From assembly GCF_001039355.2 (NCBI RefSeq), contig NW_019776124.1:248001-312000 (forward strand): DNA of 64,000 nt. The letters are read 5' to 3'. The number at the start of each line of letters is the position of its first letter. Position 1 is the first letter of the stretch. The DNA comes from Lingula anatina (taxonomy: Eukaryota; Brachiopoda; Lingulata; Lingulida; Lingulidae). Under the pieces are notes generated by a model. It worked only from the letters and a program-made list of their open reading frames with translations. It was not told the DNA's origin and did not search any database. Made by a program: the position numbers and the translations under genes. Positions 11,725 to 20,900 of this stretch are shown in pieces.

Positions 11725-14503
11725 TAGCACCTGTTCTGAGAGTTTTAGCTCCTTAACCAATTCTTCAAATGACACTGTTACATCTTGCTGTTTCTCTGTA
11801 GCCTCACTGCAATCAGAAAAAATATGATTCACAGTGTCAAATATTGTACAGAAACCGTAAGAAAAACACCCATAAATAAAAGGTGTCAATGGAGATTTAA
11901 TCTTCATACACATCAAGATGGATTTTTGCTGAAATTGTAGAAATTCATTGTCTCTGTAGAGATGTCATTACACCATTTTTTCAAAATCAACAGATATTTG
12001 CAAGAAAAATTGATTTGAAGTCTATTCTACATGCCAAATACATGTACATATGAAAGATCATATAAACAAACAATGTGCTTACTTCTTACTGAAATACAAT
12101 CTTTAAAATGGAATGGAGGGTGGGTNCAGTACAATACTCTCTGGGAATGGTCTCTAAGAAGCCAGTGTGGGCAGGGTAGTTGCATAAGAGCAGACATGCT
12201 GATTGAGTGAGTTCCCACAGTGACCTATACTTTAATTTTGTATACTATTTTAGATGTCCCTGATATCAGAGGGTAATCAAAAGGTTACAATGTCAATTGA
12301 TAAATTGTAATTTAAATATATAAGAAAAATAGAGGACTTCTCGTACAAAAATCATGAAATACCCTACAGAATATGACAAATGAAAGTTCTGTAGACCTTA
12401 TCTAATGGGATCCATGTAGTTACATATAGAATCTGCGATTAAGGAGTTACATGGCTGCTTTACCCATGGAATGCGTGATGACACTAAAAATTTAGTTAAA
12501 TGGGACTTAAATGGGATTTGTTAAACCATTAGGGTGCTTGGGACTGTACAGTTCATGAGAAGTAATGTTTACATTAACTCTCAAACCTTAACAAACGCCA
12601 GTACAGAGCACTATTACATGTATACTTGTAACACTAACAACTGTGCATGTATAAAATTAACATTTTTAAAACAGAAATGGACAATGTTTATATACATTAC
12701 CTCCTGTGATAGCTTTTGAGTAACATCCCAGACAGCTTCATCACTTTCCTCCAGGCTAAAGTAGCCATCTCTATTTAGATCATGAACTATTTTTAAGTCA
12801 TTTATCTCCTAAAAGAGAAAGAAATGATTAGAACATTTACTTTTACTGGCACTTTCTGGCAATGGTCCAAAAATTGAAATATAAGAAGAGAATAGAAACG
12901 AAAAAATTAGGTAACAAAGTATTAGGCTATATAGTTACACATAATCATTTACTTAATTCTATTAGGACCCTCGTACATAGATATACCTGCACGTCCAAGT
13001 AACTGGGTAACAGTAGTGGGTGATCATCTTTAAAAGTCTGTCAAAATATGCCTATGCATTGGATTTCAATGGGGGTGCTTTCATGTGAAAGGGGATAGAT
13101 TTGTCTTATTACATGTACAACAAACAATTTCATGTTTCCAAACATTGCTGTGTATTTAAAAAATTTTTATTCTTACCCAAAAATGACACTAAAACAGAGC
13201 TCAAATCTGGGACACAGACATATCACTCCGTTTTGCAGCTTTACATTATGGAAAAGAAAGCTCTTACAATAGTATTTTCATGTTTTTTGGTCATCTCAGG
13301 GATCATTTACGGCACACACACACTAGAGAAAACAAAAATTGCTCTTGGTCGCAAATTTTGATGGAGGAAAACAGATTGTTGTGTGTGTTACTATCATTTC
13401 CGTTTTCAACTTCAGTACAAAGTATTATCTCCCGAAGACATGAACTAAACAAATTGTTTCATTTTGGGATGTTCCACATTTAAACATTGTTTTAGTGTCA
13501 TTTTCAGCTAAGAATTTAAAAAAGTTTAGAATAGTCACAACAATTTTTAGAAACACAAAATTATTTTTTTAATAATAAGACAAATCCATCCTCTTTTACA
13601 TGAACACAGCACCATTGTAATCCAACACATAAGAATATTTTGACAGTCTTTCAAAAATGTTGTTACCCAGTATCGTGGAAGTGCAGATACTGTATATACA
13701 TATATGTATGAGAGAATAGCACCTGTTCTGAGAGTTTTAGCTCCTTAACCAATTCTTCAAATGACACTGTTACATCTTGCTGTTTCTCTGTAGCCTCACT
13801 GCAATCAGAAAAAATATGATTCACAGTGTCAAATATTGTACAGAAACTGTAAGAAAAACACCCATAAATAAAAGGTGTCAATGGAGATTTAATCTTCATA
13901 CACATCAAGATGGATTTTTGCTGAAATTGTAGAAATTCATTTTCAAAATCAACAGATATTTGCAAGAAAAATTGATTTGAAGTCTATTCTACATACCAAA
14001 TACATGTACATATGAAAGATCATATAAACAAACAATGTGCTTACTTCTTACTGAAATACAATCTTTAAAATGGAATGGAGGGTGGGTGGGTGGGGGGGGG
14101 GAGGCACATCATGGCCTATTAACATTTTAATTAAAATTAACAGATGTTAACAAAAGGAAGTGTATATCTAATGACACATTGATACATTCCAAATTGTTAT
14201 GGTCTTTTTTGTAGCAATCATGGGCTAACTAGTGTGACCTTATCATTTTACAAAACCCTCAGTCTGTATACATTGTGCGTCATAAAACTTTAGCAAAAAG
14301 GTTCGTTTTAAAACCATGTCGGCCTTGAACGGAGAAAGCACCAGCATATAATGGCAATGATTTATAAAGCGAAAGTTATCCTCCTTTCACATTTACACAT
14401 TTCATTAAAAAAATTACGTTTAAAATGGTTTTACAGGTCCTTATACTTACCATGAAAAATACACTACCAAGAAAAATGTCATTAAATGCACGAGATTCAG
14501 CAT
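60..14503 (-). CDS. Membrane-anchored UBE4-like (E4/Ufd2) ubiquitin ligase, 3' end off window
   Basis: Multi-exon model read right to left: 14451-14503, 13723-13798, 12701-12808, 9365-9557, 8664-9065, 5900-6474, 5360-5624, 4917-5139, 4521-4584, 4311-4376, 3794-3958, 3299-3482, 2725-2880, 2217-2370, 1875-1944, 1436-1555, 1139-1282, 539-666, 60-227. Every junction has AG/GT borders and matching phase, giving one open frame of about 1,105 codons before the left edge. Order: signal peptide (1-18), EF-hand loop (about 53-64), transmembrane helix (about 117-133), basic disordered linker with two copies of the motif LRNARLSKL (about 150-158 and 284-292), then an E4 core from about residue 470. The E4 family extends ubiquitin chains and works with VCP/p97; its C-terminal U-box would lie left of base 1 and is not visible. 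The core assignment is good. Joining the membrane module to the core is inferred from phase and the absence of any other 5' exon. Exons at 6661-7554 and 10669-11806 are haplotype duplicates. Confidence 0.62.
3042..3133. repeat. (GA)n(TG)n microsatellite
   Basis: About 22 GA units followed by about 20 TG units, in an intron of the UBE4-like gene. Confidence 0.95.
5231..5291. repeat. (AAAT)n microsatellite
   Basis: About 15 tetranucleotide units, intronic. Confidence 0.95.
5900..6474 (-). CDS. Linker exon of UBE4-like gene with second ARL motif
   Basis: This 575-bp exon enters in phase 1 and leaves in phase 0. It begins VLSADELRNARLSKLNKPLL, which strongly resembles the extreme N-terminus of UBE4B (ELSADEIRRRRLARL), where the arginine-rich stretch is the VCP/p97-binding motif. 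The arginine run is reduced here to R-N-A-R. The rest is acidic, Ser/Thr/Gln-rich and low in hydrophobic residues, so probably disordered. No in-frame ATG exists between the upstream stop and the acceptor at 6475, so this exon cannot start the protein and must receive an upstream exon. Confidence 0.7.
6661..7554 (-). CDS. TM exon and first ARL-motif exon (haplotype copy A)
   Basis: Two exons. 7362-7554 encodes a luminal stretch, WKFGFREVGLVV leading into a single hydrophobic helix (about 17 residues), then the basic stop-transfer TRKRQEQLGR. It ends at a consensus AG|GTAAGA donor in phase 1. 6661-7062 is a phase 1-1 exon beginning APSAAELRNARLSKL, rich in Lys/Arg/Gln. Copy B at 8664-9557 repeats these exons with an offset of 2003 and an identical translation. 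Because the duplicated block abuts the N run at 8466-8574, this is very likely the other haplotype rather than a second gene. If the donor at 7361 were ignored the frame would stop after 15 further codons (GKKRKTPNPPGSRTT). Confidence 0.6.
7651..8110. repeat. Diverged direct repeat, about 335-bp period, in UBE4-like intron
   Basis: ACCTCCTATCAG at 7651 and ACCCCCTATCAG at 7986 start two related stretches, each continuing through a CTTAAGCTG/TTTAAGCTG core and a GCAATTTAGTGA/GCAATTAAGTGA segment. Present in both haplotype copies (also 9654-10113). The origin is unknown, possibly an old transposon. Confidence 0.4.
8466..8574. other. Assembly gap (109 N)
   Basis: The N run separates 6572-8465 from its near-identical copy 8575-10476, so the two sides overlap instead of being joined by unknown sequence. 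Confidence 0.95.
8664..9557 (-). CDS. TM exon and first ARL-motif exon (haplotype copy B)
   Basis: Exons 9365-9557 (transmembrane) and 8664-9065 (linker with ARL motif), identical in protein sequence to 7362-7554 and 6661-7062. Phases (0 to 1, then 1 to 1) fit between the EF-hand exon at 12701-12808 and the linker exon at 5900-6474. Which of the two copies is used makes no difference to the model. Confidence 0.6.
10669..11806 (-). CDS. Luminal EF-hand exons (haplotype copy B)
   Basis: Exon 11731-11806 (CEATEKQQ... to ...LKLSEQ) and exon 10669-10776, which encodes IVHDLNRDGYFSLEESDEAV. The 12-residue loop DLNRDGYFSLEE fits the canonical EF-hand (D1, N3, D5, G6, S9, E12). These duplicate 13723-13798 and 12701-12808 with a few substitutions (EISDLK/EINDLK; TERLSQ/TQKLSQ). 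A (TA)n array of about 70 bp starts 14 bases into the intron after the 11731 donor; the other copy has almost none. Confidence 0.55.
11648..11717. repeat. (TA)n microsatellite beside a splice donor
   Basis: About 35 TA units ending 14 bases from the donor of exon 11731-11806. The other haplotype keeps only a short irregular TA stretch (13690-13710). Confidence 0.95.
12126..12126. other. Single-N contig junction
   Basis: The N stands where sequence jumps from the end of the EF-hand region back to a copy of 10086 onward. Confidence 0.85.
12701..14503 (-). CDS. Signal peptide and EF-hand exons, 5' end of UBE4-like gene
   Basis: Exon 14451-14503 starts at the ATG ending at 14503 and encodes MLNLVHLMTFFLVVYFS, a hydrophobic signal-peptide-like stretch, ending in phase 2 at a TG|GTAAGT donor. 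Exon 13723-13798 completes the codon as Cys18 and continues EATEKQQDVTVSFEELVKEL. Exon 12701-12808 (36 codons, phase 0) carries the EF-hand loop. The next exon is the transmembrane one at 9365-9557. The start is chosen because it is the only ATG giving a secretory leader in phase, and it sits about 390 bp from the divergent DNAAF2 start. The EF-hand followed by ESDE recalls STIM proteins, but no SAM domain follows. Confidence 0.6.
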
Positions 14504-14896
14504 GGCTTTAGTATAGCAAGGCATTCCTTAAAATAGCTAATATAACATTTGGCAGGCCGACAGTTCAGGTAAACACAACATCATTCCAGAGCGGAAATCC
14601 TAGAACTGGATCTTGGGCGAATAAAATTAGGTCAAGGGAATCCCCCCAAACTAACAAGTAATGTAGAATAACAATAAAACTGTTTAAACCAGATTGTTTT
14701 TCTAAAATCACACTCTAAGAAGAGCGTAAAGACCAATTTCTTCTTTTAAATAACCAGAGGTTTTAAACTGTTTGACGTAAACAAGATATTTTTGGGGAAT
14801 TTTCCACAAATTTCTAAATGACGTGTACCGCTATGGACTGTGGGATACATTAAAGACCCAGTTATGTTGCGCACGCGTAAGCATTCTGTAGGCAAC
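14504..14896. promoter_or_regulatory. Shared divergent promoter of UBE4-like gene and DNAAF2
   Basis: Only 393 bp separate the two start codons, which point away from each other. The segment holds TGACGTAA (14773-14780), TGACGTGT (14819-14826), a CCAAT-type site on the plus strand near 14733 and a CpG-containing stretch before the DNAAF2 ATG. TGACGT cores are CREB/ATF/XBP1-type sites. Both are preserved in the second haplotype copy upstream of 17995. No TATA box was evident. Transcription starts cannot be placed from sequence. Confidence 0.45.
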
Positions 14897-16546
14897 ATGG
14901 CGTCGAAACGAGGCGGCTTAGAGGGTTTGGATTTGAGTTCTGATGAAATCAAACGTTTAACAAATGCCCTGAAAAATGAAGAGTTTCAAAAGCTATTTGC
15001 AGAATATGCAGAGGAAATATCTGACCCGGAAAACCGCAAACGGTATGAAGAGGAGATCGCGCAACTGGAGTCGGAAAGAGGCATGGACATCACGTTTGTA
15101 AACCCAGACCCTGGATACGTAATAAAAACAACCGTTAATGGTGAGCAAAAGGCCTTCATAAATATCTGTAAGAACGAGCACATTGATAAGCCACAAATGA
15201 CGAAAGAGTTGGGGCCTAATGGAAAGACGAGAGTGGGTTGGCAGATTCCACATAGTTTCTCTCCACCGCGCGATGACTTGGACAAGGGAGGACAGAAATG
15301 CAAAGTTTACGATGTCGTTTTCAACCCTGACGCCTACAGAATGGCAGAGTCTAATGCACGGTTCAAGAAGATGATCCAAGACACTGCATTCGATGGCATT
15401 GAAAGGCAGTTTGATGTGAAACTGGATCGAAAGAATTTGAAATTTCCGAAGATGAAATTTAAAGGCGTTCCCGTGGCGACTGTGATTCGAAAACGAAAGG
15501 ATGAAGGGCCTAATGAGCAAGACAAACCAGCGACAAATGTTGAAGGTGATGCAGATGATGATGATGACCCATTGAGTAAATTACCATACCCATATGATAA
15601 CAAAACAACAGAAGAAAAGAGGATAGCCAGAGAAGAAGAACTGGCAAAACAAAATGCTAAAAAGGCCGAAACTGAAGCAAAGACCAAAGTTACAGCAACA
15701 TCAACTAAAGATCCAGATGCTGCAGAAATTCCTGTATACCACATCATCCATCGCTCAGACATGGACTTGGGAGACTATCGTAATGCTCCAGATGCTAAGA
15801 CCAGCACACGACCCAAGGAATTGGCAGTTGTAGTAACACTACCTCTTTTGAAATCGGCAGCCAATATTGATTTAGAGATATTTGAGAAAAGGCTGCTTTT
15901 AGAATCGGAGACTCCAGCTAAGTATAAGCTGGACCTAAAACTGCCTTATCCGGTGGATGAAACCAAAGGATCAGCCAAATTTGATAAGAGCAAGCGCCAG
16001 CTTATTATCACTCTACCTGTTTTGCCAGCTGAGACACCAAAACTGCCTTCATTTATTGATGATAAAGAAGAAAACCCGCCTCTGCAGAATGGAACTTTGT
16101 CCAATAGTGCTGTAGATGGCAAACCACTGGTTGAAGTGATATCGTCTTTAGAAAATGAAAATCCATCAGCCACTGCCACTGCCCCAGTGAGCTCAACAAA
16201 TCACTCAGTGAAACTACAAATTCCATACAGCCTTCCTGAGTATGACATATTCCAAGATGAAACCAATGTCTCCGTCATTTTAAATGTGAGGAGAGTTGAC
16301 AAGGCCAGCTGTAATGCCACTTTCACTCAGGCAGGATGCTTGCTTCAGATGACATCATTAGGAAGTGGAGGATTCCCGAACCACTACAGTATTTGCCTCA
16401 GTTTTCCCGATAAACACTGCCTGGCCAAGGACATGTGCACTGTTGATATTGGAGAGACCAATGTTGTCGTCCTCTTGAAGAAAAATGAAGATTGTCAAAG
16501 TCAGTGGGAAAGCTATTCAGTTGGCCTAAATGAAGACCATTTAGAG
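14897..16546 (+). CDS. DNAAF2: DNAAF2/kintoun exon 1, haplotype copy
   Basis: A 550-codon exon starting MASKRGGLEGLDLSSDE, with a GCAACATGG start context, ending at donor GAG|GTAGGT. It encodes the PIH1 domain (about residues 60-205, with GWQIPHSFSPPRDD and VYDVVFNPDAY) and two CS-like segments (about 305-385 and 435-530). An upstream ATG at 14840 would add 19 residues but is less likely. Reading past the donor stops at 16558. It is about 98% identical to 17995-19644 and has no downstream exons of its own before the single N at 17791, so it is read as the other allele, not a paralogue. Differences include Q30R, N-to-K near residue 214, and E-to-D and K-to-N changes in the CS region. Confidence 0.85.
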
Positions 16547-16693
16547 GTAGGTTTATAATTTTCGTTTTAACTGAAACTGGTATTTTTTTCCTACCCTATT
16601 TTATTTCTGTGAATTCTGTCGTGTTAGTGAATGGGAAAAAAGGAGTTGCCATCTGTAACATGTTAATATTATACAAAGGTAAGCTCAGGTTAA

Positions 16694-17031
16694 AGCAATA
16701 ATAACTCTTCGTTTCGGCCAAAAAATGAATTTTCCTGGAGTAAACAACAATTTTCCCATACTTACCAATGGTTAATGAATCCATTTTTACATTCAAAGTT
16801 AGTCCCTGGTTTTTTTCTAAAAAGTTTGGTTTTTTGTTAAAATCTCTTAAGAGATTTTAACAGAGTACAGACATCAATGGAGGTCACGTGGTCTAAAGAC
16901 AAGTTCAAATATCAGAATAAAAGCTATAACTGCTGTTTTTGTGGTAAAACAGAATATATTATATTTCTATGAGTTATTCACAAGGTTTTTTATTGTGAAA
17001 TATAGGTCTCATACAAAGAGTTATTATGCCT
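16694..17031. mobile_element. TTAA-flanked MITE, present in one haplotype
   Basis: 338 bp flanked by TTAA on both sides (16690-16693 and 17032-17035). Ends are inverted repeats: left AGCAATAATAACTCTTCG, right (reverse complement) AGGCATAATAACTCTTTG. The other haplotype has the empty site with one TTAA at 19823-19826. The internal segment 16837-16862 is a perfect 26-bp palindrome centred on CTTAAG. TTAA duplications are typical of piggyBac and Kolobok elements. No coding capacity. Confidence 0.85.
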
Positions 17032-17790
17032 TTAAATATAATCAGTAACAAGTTTGTTTGCAACCAGGAGCAACAGTATTTTTAGGAAGTTTCTTGATAT
17101 TTCTTCTGGAGGTTTATAGGTTTTTAATTAAGAAGTAGGATTATTTACACTTTTGAAAATAACCTCATTTCAGGGGATTTTTCTGACCCAATTATTCTAT
17201 TATTCATGGGATTCCCCACATTATGAAGGCGTGCATGATTGGGATTTGTTTATTTATGAACCTGTAATATCCCCAATTGATAGTTTATATTGTAGATGTT
17301 TGATGGAATGAGAGAAGTTGTAACAGTGAATACAGGCCAGCATTACTAGTACCTTAATATTATAAGATAAGAAACATGACACGGTAATCCAAACTTGTCA
17401 TCATGTTAATCTGAACTTAACCTACAGGTGATAGTTCATGTAACACATATTGTCTGAGGTGGCCACAATGTTATTTGTCAGTTGTCCACTGACAAGATTT
17501 GTGGGAATGGTATGAAAACATCAGAGTAGTCATCACAATGTTTCAACATTAGTTTGATAGGAATATTGCATCACTGGCATGATTATTTTATGAATAATCA
17601 ATTGCAAAATGATATGGGCGAAATGTGTGCACAGATGCAGTGAGGTCAGTGCAGAGTGACATTGCAGTAGGTGTGACAGCTGATTGTGAAGATGACGCAC
17701 CTTGGAGGATTTATTGCATAGTACGAGGCACATCCTGGTTTAGTGCTTGTGAGATCTGATCAGCAAAACTAGGTGAGATTTGCAAAAAAG

Positions 17791-17791
17791 N
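17791..17791. other. Single-N contig junction
   Basis: The sequence after the N restarts at the equivalent of 14695, upstream of DNAAF2, producing the second exon 1. Confidence 0.85.
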
Positions 17792-17994
17792 GTGTTTTTC
17801 AAAAATCACGCTCTAAGAAGAGCGTAACGACCAATTTCTTCTTTTAAATAACCAGTGGCTTTAAACTGTTTGACGTAAACAAGATGTTTTGGGGGAATTT
17901 TCCACAAATTTCTAAATGACGTGTACCGCTATGGACTGTGGGATACATTAAAGACCCAGTTATGTTGCGCACGCGTAAGCATTCTGTAGGCAAC

Positions 17995-20900
17995 ATGGCG
18001 TCGAAACGAGGCGGCTTAGAGGGTTTGGATTTGAGTTCTGATGAAATCAAACGTTTAACAAATGCCCTGAAAAATGAAGAGTTTCGAAAGCTATTTGCAG
18101 AATATGCAGAGGAAATATCTGACCCGGAAAACCGCAAACGGTATGAAGAGGAGATCGCGCAACTGGAGTCGGAAAGAGGCATGGACATCACGTTTGTAAA
18201 CCCAGACCCTGGATACGTAATAAAAACAACCGTTAATGGTGAGCAAAAGGCCTTCATAAATATCTGTAAGAACGAGCACATTGACAAGCCACAAATGACG
18301 AAAGAGCTAGGGCCTAATGGAAAGACGAGAGTGGGTTGGCAGATTCCACATAGTTTCTCTCCACCGCGCGATGACTTGGACAAGGGAGGACAGAAATGCA
18401 AAGTTTACGATGTCGTTTTCAACCCTGACGCCTACAGAATGGCAGAGTCTAATGCGCGATTCAAGAAGATGATCCAAGACACTGCATTCGATGGCATTGA
18501 AAGGCAGTTTGATGTGAAACTGGATCGAAAGAATTTGAAATTTCCGAAGATGAAATTTAAAGGCGTTCCCGTGGCGACTGTGATTCGAAAACGAAAGGAT
18601 GAAGGGCCTAATGAGCAAGACAAACCAGCGACAAAAGTTGAAGGTGATGCTGCTGATGATGATGACCCATTGAGTAAATTACCATACCCATATGATAACA
18701 AAACAACAGAAGAAAAGAGGATAGCCAGAGAAGAAGAACTGGCAAAACAAAATGCTAAAAAGGCCGAAACTGAAGCAAAGACCAAAGTTACAGCAACATC
18801 AACTAAAGATCCAGATGCTGCAGAAATTCCTGTATACCACATCATCCATCGCTCAGACATGGACTTGGGAGACTATCGTAATGCTCCAGATGCTAAGACC
18901 AGCACACGACCCAAGGAATTGGCAGTTGTAGTAACACTACCTCTTTTGAAATCGGCAGCCAATATTGATTTAGAGATATTTGACAAAAGGCTGCTTTTAG
19001 AATCGGAGACTCCAGCTAAGTATAAGCTGGACCTAAACCTGCCTTATCCGGTGGATGAAAACAAAGGATCAGCCAAATTTGATAAGAGCAAGCGCCAGCT
19101 TATTATCACTCTACCTGTTTTACCAGCTGAGACACCAAAACTGCCTTCATTTATTGATGATAAAGAAGAAAACCCGCCTCTGCAGAATGGAACTTTGTCC
19201 AATAGTGCTGTAGATGGCAAACCACTGGTTGAAGTGATATCGTCTTTAGAAAATGAAAATCCATCAGCCACTGCCACTGCCCCAGTGAGCTCAACAAATC
19301 ACTCCGTGAAACTACAAATTCCATACAGCCTTCCTGAGTTTGACATATTCCAAGATGAAACCAATGTCTCCATCATTCTAAATGTGCGGAGAGTTGACAA
19401 GGCCAGCTGTAATGCCACTTTCACTCAGGCAGGATGCTCGCTACAGATGACATCATTAGGAAGCGGAGGATTCCCGAACCACTACAGTATTTGCCTCAGT
19501 TTTCCCGATAAACACTGCCTGGCCAAGGACATGTGCACTGTTGATATTGGAGAGAGCAATGTTGTAGTCCTCTTGAAGAAAAATGAAGATTGTCAAAGTC
19601 AGTGGGAAAGCTATTCAGTTGGCCTTAATGAAGACCATTTAGAGGTAGGTTTATATTACTGTAAAAGTGTATATGAAAGGATTTTAAAAGATTTTCGTTT
19701 TAACTGAAACTGGTATTTTTTTCCTACCCTATTTTATTTCTGTGGATTCTGTCGTGTTAGTGAATGGGAAAAAAGGAGTTGCCATCTGTAACATGTTAAT
19801 ATTATACAAAGGTAAGCTCAGGTTAAATAAAATCAGTAACAAGTTTGTTTGCAACCAGGAGCAACAGTATTTTTAGGAAGTTTCTTGATATTTCTTCTGG
19901 AGGTTTATAGGTTTTTAATTAAGAAGTAGGATTATTTACACTTTTGAAAATAACCTCATTTCAGGGGATTTTTCTGACCCAATTATTCGATTATTCATGG
20001 GATTCCCCACATTATGAAGGCGTGCATAATTGGGATTGGTTTATGAACCTGTAATATCCCCAATTGATAGTTTATATTGTAGATGTTTGATGCAATGAGA
20101 GAAGTTGTAACAGTGAGTACAGGCCAGCATTACCTTAATATTATAAGATAAGAAACATGACATGGTAATCCAAACTTGTCATCATGTTAATCTGAACTTA
20201 ACCTACAGGTAGTAGTTCATGTAACACATGTTGTCTGAGGTGGCCACAATGTTATTTGTCAGTTGTCCACTGACAAGATTTGTGGGAATGGTATGAAAAC
20301 ATCAGAGTTGTCATCAGAATGTATCGACATTATTTAGATAGGAATATTGCATCACTGGCATGATTATTTTATGAATTGCAAAATGATATGGGCGAAATGT
20401 GTGCACAGATGCAGTGAGGTCAGTAAAAAGTGACATTGCAGTAGGTGTGACAGCTGATTGTGAAGATGACGCACCTTGGAGGATTTATTGCATAGTACGA
20501 GGCACATCCTGGTTTAGTGCTTGTGAGATCTGATCAGCAAAACTAGGTGAGATTTGCAAAATAGGTTAAGATTCATTTTTAAATATTGGTAAATTGCTTC
20601 ACTTGAAAGAGTTTGTTAAGCATTAAATTGTGAAAAGAGCTATTTTATTGATGAGAGAGAAATATAGCATTTTAAAGACAAATATTTCAGCTGTTAGAAT
20701 ATATGTCCCTAAATTTTTGTCGCTTGCACTTCTTGATATTTTTCTCAAAATTTTATTGAGTCAGAGTGTGCTGGAATTGGAAGGAAAGCGATTATGTTAA
20801 TAAAAAGAAAACTACTACCGTTTGAAAAGACAGGACTGTTGGATGTCAGGGATTCATTTGAACTGATAACCTAGGCAATATTTTAACAATGCCTGGACTT

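Larger units (their letters stand above)
10086..14088. repeat. Haplotype overlap B/C (10086-12125 and 12127-14088)
   Basis: About 2.0 kb repeated across the N at 12126. Differences include SNPs, small indels and a (TA)n array of about 70 bp (11648-11717) almost absent in the other copy (13690-13710). Contains the two luminal exons. Confidence 0.85.
14695..20563. repeat. Haplotype overlap C/D (14695-17790 and 17792-20563)
   Basis: About 3 kb repeated across the N at 17791, covering half of the shared promoter, DNAAF2 exon 1 and part of intron 1. Copy C carries a 338-bp transposon that copy D lacks. Confidence 0.85.

Noticed and set aside
12701-14503. Signal peptide + EF-hand + ESDE + TM as a STIM-family calcium sensor
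   Set aside because: No SAM domain between EF-hand and TM, and no coiled-coil/CAD after it; only generic EF-hand resemblance.
15334-15762. Long reverse-strand open frames inside DNAAF2 exon 1 (also 14986-15520, 17844-18401, 18432-18860)
   Set aside because: Shadows of the conserved forward frame, with no homology or splice support.
14897-19644. Tandem paralogues of DNAAF2
   Set aside because: The copies meet at a single N, the flanks are equally duplicated and the first lacks exons 2-3; alleles explain it better.
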